A stretch of 8,894 bases of DNA, from the NCBI GenBank assembly GCA_013698215.1, contig JACCVJ010000006.1:1-8894 (forward strand). Direction: 5' to 3'. Both the position numbers and the translations under genes were made by a program. The notes under the pieces were generated by a model that saw nothing but the letters and a program-made list of their open reading frames with translations, did no database searches and had not been told where the DNA came from. Shown here piece after piece: positions 6,160 to 8,894 of the stretch (within the stretch, counting starts at the first letter, position 1; each line of letters starts with the position of its first letter). Source of the DNA: Tatlockia sp. Its GTDB lineage: Bacteria; Cyanobacteriota; Cyanobacteriia; Cyanobacteriales; Chroococcidiopsidaceae.

Positions 6160-6693
6160 CTAAAATTGTTCTAGCAAGGTTTCAATACTGGCGTTGTGAG
6201 CAAGAAAAGAAAATAAATGTTTGTAACGCAGCTTTCCTTCTATATCTGTAACAAATTGCCCTGGTAAAGGCGCTCCCAAAGCTTGACCTAGTTTGTAAGA
6301 GTGAAACACCCGACAGCTAGGATCGCTTAATAAAGGCATTTTTATGTTTAAGTCGCTAATAACTTTTTTGCTTTGCGCTTCATCGGTACTAGCAATTAAT
6401 AAAACTTCTACTCCCATAGCTGTAAACTTTTCGTAGTTTTCGTTCAAAGCTTTAATATGGGGAAAGCAAAACGGACAATACTGCTTTTCGGTGAAAATGC
6501 GCGTAAAAGCCAGTAATACAGGCTGCTTATTTCGGTATTCTGAAAACTTAATCGTGCGATTATTAGTAATATCTGGCAAGCTAAAACCCGGTGCTAGTTC
6601 GCCTAGTGTTAAATCGTTAGTGGCGGGAATCGGAAAAAGATTGCGGAAAAAACGCTCGTTGAATAATCCGCTAAAGTCGTTGGAAGTCAGCAT
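6160..6693 (-). CDS. Peroxiredoxin-like redoxin (AhpC/TSA family) with CPFC motif
   Basis: A 177-aa thioredoxin-fold protein. After a non-conserved N-terminal ~28 residues comes the AhpC/TSA core: LTLGELAPGFSLPDI, then PVLLAFTRIFTEKQYCPFCFPHI with Cys73 and Cys76, VEVLLIASTD, MPLLSDPSCRVFHSYKLG and QFVTDIEGKLRYKHLF. Cys73 aligns with the peroxidatic cysteine of peroxiredoxins, but the CxxC spacing resembles thioredoxin-like oxidoreductases, and the usual Thr three residues before the catalytic Cys is replaced by Lys-Gln-Tyr. It may reduce peroxides through a Cys73-Cys76 disulfide or act as a thiol oxidoreductase; the sequence does not decide. No signal peptide is evident, so cytosolic. The ATG at 6691-6693 is preceded by AAGGAGA about 9 bases upstream. 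It follows the 2-Cys peroxiredoxin gene by 104 bases containing a hairpin. Confidence 0.83.
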   Translation of the reverse strand: MLTSNDFSGLFNERFFRNLFPIPATNDLTLGELAPGFSLPDITNNRTIKFSEYRNKQPVLLAFTRIFTEKQYCPFCFPHIKALNENYEKFTAMGVEVLLIASTDEAQSKKVISDLNIKMPLLSDPSCRVFHSYKLGQALGAPLPGQFVTDIEGKLRYKHLFSFLAHNASIETLLEQF

Positions 6694-6718
6694 AAGTATT
6701 TATCTCCTTAAAAACATC

Positions 6719-6767
6719 AAAGCCCCAATCAGCCGTAGATATATAATCTTTTAGCAATTGGGGCTTT
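6719..6767 (-). terminator. Terminator-like hairpin between the 2-Cys peroxiredoxin and redoxin genes
   Basis: AAAGCCCCAAT (6719-6729) and ATTGGGGCTTT (6757-6767) are perfect 11-base inverted arms around a 27-base AT-rich loop. Read leftward it starts 30 bases after the 2-Cys peroxiredoxin stop. The stem ends in TTT, and after GATG comes a second run of five T, close to an intrinsic terminator. Because it also lies directly before the Shine-Dalgarno of the redoxin gene, partial termination there would tune the ratio of the two proteins. Confidence 0.55.
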
Positions 6768-6771
6768 TCAA
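6743..6771 (-). promoter_or_regulatory. Weak candidate promoter for the redoxin gene, overlapping the hairpin
   Basis: On the minus strand TTGAAA (6771-6766, 5/6 match to the -35 consensus) is followed after 17 bases by GATTAT (6748-6743, 4/6 match). A transcript starting near 6736 would lack the left half of the hairpin and so escape it. The AT-rich loop makes chance matches likely. Confidence 0.25.
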
Positions 6772-6797
6772 GTTTAGTTTTTTACTGAATTCAGGGC

Positions 6798-7409
6798 TTA
6801 CACTGAAGCAAAAAAGACTTTTGACTTGACAGGATCGGGAACCATTGTTTGGTCGCCGGGTTGCCAACCTGCGGGGCAAACTTCATCAGGATGAGATTGT
6901 ACGTGCTGTATTGCTTGTAGCGTTCTTAGCGTCTCATCTACACTGCGCCCAAAGGACAAGTTATTGATGGTTGCGTGTTGAATAACGCCGTCTTTGTCGA
7001 TAATGAATAAACCACGTAAAGCAACGCCAGCTTCTGGATCGAGTACATTGTAAGCGGCGCTGATTTCTTTTTTGATATCCGAAACCAAAGGATAAGTTAA
7101 GTCGCCTATACCGCCGGATTTGCGATCGCTCTGAATCCAGGCTAGGTGTGAAAATTCGCTATCTACCGAAACTCCCAATACTTCTGTACCAATCTTGCTA
7201 AATTCAGCGAAGCGATCGCTAAAAGCAGTAATTTCTGTAGGGCAAACAAAGGTAAAGTCTAGGGGATAGAAGAACAAAATGACGTATTTGCCACGATAGT
7301 CAGATAGTTTAATTGTCTTGAATTCTTGATCAAATACGGCAGTAGCAGTAAAATCTGGCGCTGTTTGACCAACTCTCAAGCATCCTTCGGCTGCGTAAGT
7401 TAAAGGCAT
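6798..7409 (-). CDS. Typical 2-Cys peroxiredoxin (thioredoxin-dependent peroxidase)
   Basis: A 203-aa enzyme that reduces hydrogen peroxide and organic hydroperoxides, recycled by thioredoxins. Visible features: LRVGQTAPDF, the peroxidatic site YPLDFTFVCPTEI with Cys56, GVSVDSEFSHLAWI, GGIG (99-102), the LRGLFIIDKDGVIQH strand pair, RSVDETLRTL and the resolving site DEVCPAGWQPG with Cys178. Length and motifs fit cyanobacterial and chloroplast 2-Cys peroxiredoxins closely. GGIG, and FF at 199-200, stand where the hyperoxidation-sensitive GGLG and YF motifs occur. An extra cysteine (Cys10, EGCLRVG) precedes the core. I chose the ATG at 7407-7409 because AAGGAGA stands about 9 bases upstream; extending to a TTG at 7461-7463 would add 18 basic, non-conserved residues that include the ribosome binding site. 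It is divergent from the glycogen debranching gene and first of the three redox genes. Confidence 0.95.
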   Translation of the reverse strand: MPLTYAAEGCLRVGQTAPDFTATAVFDQEFKTIKLSDYRGKYVILFFYPLDFTFVCPTEITAFSDRFAEFSKIGTEVLGVSVDSEFSHLAWIQSDRKSGGIGDLTYPLVSDIKKEISAAYNVLDPEAGVALRGLFIIDKDGVIQHATINNLSFGRSVDETLRTLQAIQHVQSHPDEVCPAGWQPGDQTMVPDPVKSKVFFASV

Positions 7410-7433
7410 TAAATTATTTCTCCTTGATGACTT

Positions 7434-7463
7434 ATTATGTTTGATCAATCCGTCTGCGGGCAA
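7434..7463 (-). promoter_or_regulatory. Candidate promoter of the 2-Cys peroxiredoxin gene
   Basis: On the minus strand TTGCCC (7463-7458) and CATAAT (7439-7434, 5/6 match to TATAAT) are 18 bases apart. Transcription would begin near 7427 and leave a leader of about 18-20 bases that carries the AAGGAGA ribosome binding site. The -35 box is only partly consensus. Confidence 0.35.
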
Positions 7464-7496
7464 TGATGTGCTAGATTTTGCCCAGATATGGAATAA

Positions 7497-7525
7497 TTGT
7501 TTACGAACTGTTACGAATATATCAT
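7497..7525 (+). promoter_or_regulatory. Candidate promoter of the glycogen debranching gene
   Basis: TTGTTT (7497-7502) and TATCAT (7520-7525, 5/6 match) are separated by 17 bases. The predicted start near 7532 leaves a leader of about 18 bases with no strong Shine-Dalgarno. The tandem 8-mers at 7500-7517 overlap the -35 box and spacer, so a bound protein would compete with RNA polymerase here. Confidence 0.35.
7500..7517 (+). promoter_or_regulatory. HLR1-like tandem repeat (possible RpaB site)
   Basis: TTTACGAA (7500-7507), two bases, then GTTACGAA (7510-7517): two direct 8-mers with a 10-base period. The known HLR1 site of the cyanobacterial response regulator RpaB is (G/T)TTACA(T/A)(T/A), two bases, (G/T)TTACA(T/A)(T/A). 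Each half here differs at one position (G for A), identically in both. It lies between the 2-Cys peroxiredoxin and glycogen debranching genes and overlaps the candidate promoter of the latter. RpaB binding is inferred. Confidence 0.4.
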
Positions 7526-7549
7526 AGTCATAACGATTTTGAGTAGCGA

Positions 7550-8894
7550 ATGGGTGATTTAGATACTAGAGAATGGCTGCTAACCAACGGGCTAGGAAGT
7601 TTTGCCAGTGGAACCGTAAGCGATGCTAGGACGCGGACGTATCATGGTTGGCTAGTAGCGGCGCTCAATCCCCCAAGCAATCGCACATTACTGTTTTCCC
7701 ATTTAGAAGCAAGTTTAGAAGTAAGTGGAGAAAGGCAACTTTTAGGTACAACTTTTTGGGGTAGTGGGAGTATAGAACCGTTAGGATACAAGCTGTTACG
7801 CTCTTTTAGTATTGAGCCAATTCCTACTTGGGTATGGAGTGCAGAAGATTGGCAATTGACTAGACAAATAGTTATGCCCTACGAAGGGGATCAAAGAGAA
7901 AAGTTTTTGCATCGCGTCTTGATTCAATACCGCTATCAAGGGAAAGAAGCCGCAACTTTACGGTTACGGTTGATGATTGGCGATCGCAATTTTCATCACC
8001 AACACGCCGAACCCAATTTACAGTTTTCTCAAGTTACAAAACAAAATCAGCTTTATTTGCAAGCAATTCGACCGGGACAAATAGGCACTCTTTGGCAGTT
8101 GCAATGGACAAAAGGAGAATATCAAGAATACCCTTTATGGAATTGGGATTATCAACTAATTGAAGAAACTAAACGGGGATTAGGCGATCGCGAAGACTTA
8201 TATAGTCCGGGTTATTTAACAGTAAAATTATCACCAGGAGAAAGTTTAACTATTGAAGCAAGCTTAGGTACTCGTAACGCTTCATTAGTTAAAGACCAAG
8301 ATTTTACTAGCGCAGTATTTGCCCAGCAACGCAGATTTGAGCAATTATTTTCAACTTCTGCTTGGCAGCAATTACTACAAGCTGGGGATAGTTTTATAGT
8401 TTATCGTCAGTCAATTAACGGACTTAGTGCGATCGCTGGTTATCATTGGTTTAACGATTGGGGACGCGATACACTAATTGCTTTACCGGGACTTGCTTTA
8501 ACTACCAAGCGTTTTGAGTTAGCCAAAGGATTATTGCAAACATTTGGGCGTTATTGCAGAGATGGTTTGATTCCTAACGCTTTTCCCGATACCAACAACG
8601 AACCATCTTATAACAGTCTTGATGCAACGCTATGGTGGATCGAAGCCTTGGGACTGTATTTAGAAGCTACTCAAGATTGGAATTTTCTAGTTGAGCAATA
8701 TCCCACCGTCAGGCAAATTTATAAAGCTTTTACGGCTGGCACCAAATATAATATTCAAGTCGATGCAACCGATGGCTTGCTGGGTTGGGATGCGCCGGAT
8801 GTCGCTTTAACGTGGATGGATGCCGTAATTGACGGTCAGCCAGTGACTCCGAGGCGCGGTAAGCCTGTAGAAATTAATGCCCTATGGTATTCGG
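7550..8894 (+). CDS. Archaeal-type glycogen debranching enzyme (amylo-alpha-1,6-glucosidase, GH133-like), 3' end outside window
   Basis: The first 448 residues are present and the frame is open to the window edge; family members are usually about 650-700 aa. The N-terminal domain (about 1-230) starts with REWLLTNGLGSFASGTV and RTRTYHGWLVAAL, as in the GDE N-terminal family. The (alpha/alpha)6-barrel glucosidase domain begins near residue 270 and shows WFNDWGRD (300-307), RDGLIPNAFPD (337-347), YNSLDATLWW (354-363), LTWMDA and GKPVEINALWY at the edge; its conserved Asp/Glu residues are the catalytic candidates. The enzyme hydrolyses alpha-1,6 branch points during glycogen breakdown in the cytosol. 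The ATG at 7550 is the first possible start after an in-frame TAG (7544-7546), so the N-terminus is fixed and short. No good Shine-Dalgarno precedes it. Confidence 0.92.
   Translation, partial: MGDLDTREWLLTNGLGSFASGTVSDARTRTYHGWLVAALNPPSNRTLLFSHLEASLEVSGERQLLGTTFWGSGSIEPLGYKLLRSFSIEPIPTWVWSAEDWQLTRQIVMPYEGDQREKFLHRVLIQYRYQGKEAATLRLRLMIGDRNFHHQHAEPNLQFSQVTKQNQLYLQAIRPGQIGTLWQLQWTKGEYQEYPLWNWDYQLIEETKRGLGDREDLYSPGYLTVKLSPGESLTIEASLGTRNASLVKDQDFTSAVFAQQRRFEQLFSTSAWQQLLQAGDSFIVYRQSINGLSAIAGYHWFNDWGRDTLIALPGLALTTKRFELAKGLLQTFGRYCRDGLIPNAFPDTNNEPSYNSLDATLWWIEALGLYLEATQDWNFLVEQYPTVRQIYKAFTAGTKYNIQVDATDGLLGWDAPDVALTWMDAVIDGQPVTPRRGKPVEINALWYS

Noticed and set aside
6491..6754. 87-codon open frame on the plus strand
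   Set aside because: Antisense to the redoxin gene and crosses the hairpin; no domain. The TATAAT on the plus strand at 6742-6747 has no gene behind it.
7410..7463. 18-residue N-terminal extension of the 2-Cys peroxiredoxin from a TTG
   Set aside because: It would bury a good AAGGAGA ribosome binding site and candidate -10 box in coding sequence and adds residues not typical of the family.
1..8894. Defence island, phage, CRISPR or biosynthetic cluster
   Set aside because: No Cas, nuclease, integrase, transposase, repeat-spacer array or carrier-protein/synthase gene is present; all recognisable genes are ordinary cyanobacterial housekeeping or conserved-hypothetical families.

Overview
This 8.9-kb window is cyanobacterial chromosomal DNA. 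The octamer GCGATCGC (HIP1, a cyanobacterial hallmark) occurs about 15 times, roughly one per 590 bases against well under one expected by chance. The gene families agree with this: DUF2996, a cyanobacterial-type 2-Cys peroxiredoxin, a zinc-finger-less J-protein and an archaeal-type glycogen debranching enzyme. Base composition is moderately AT-rich. I see no phage gene, transposase, CRISPR array, tRNA or rRNA, and the genus cannot be fixed from the sequence alone.

Left block (1-4096). The 3' end of a rightward gene (stop at 147) meets a leftward cluster tail to tail. Read from its promoter side, that cluster is an unrecognised 172-aa protein (4096-3578), a DUF2079 membrane protein (3553-2129), a PIG-V-like GT-C glycosyltransferase (2128-908) and a DUF2996 protein (848-144). 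Gaps are 24, 0 and 59 bases, so one operon is likely. The two membrane proteins abut stop-to-start (TAG|ATG) and are probably translationally coupled. They may act together on a lipid-linked sugar.

Middle (4097-5339). A divergent spacer carries a 53-base imperfect dyad and a good sigma-70-type promoter. It leads to a 330-aa J-domain co-chaperone with a consensus Shine-Dalgarno. This gene converges on the next block across a perfect 11-bp hairpin whose loop holds a HIP1 octamer.

Right block (5340-7409). Three leftward genes for thiol and peroxide metabolism follow: a 2-Cys peroxiredoxin (7409-6798), a peroxiredoxin-like protein with a CPFC motif (6693-6160) and a glutathione S-transferase (5996-5340). 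They are separated by a terminator-like hairpin and by a dispersed palindromic repeat, so they form a functional neighbourhood rather than clearly one transcript.

Right edge (7410-8894). A 140-base divergent promoter region separates the 2-Cys peroxiredoxin from the start of a glycogen debranching enzyme that runs off the window. It contains two tandem 8-mers (TTTACGAA, two bases, GTTACGAA). These resemble the HLR1 site of the light/redox regulator RpaB, with one mismatch per half-site. This is the most interesting regulatory signal here, because it could link light or redox status to both peroxide removal and glycogen breakdown. No clearly novel multi-gene system is evident; the best new leads are this site, the paired GT-C operon and the structured spacers.
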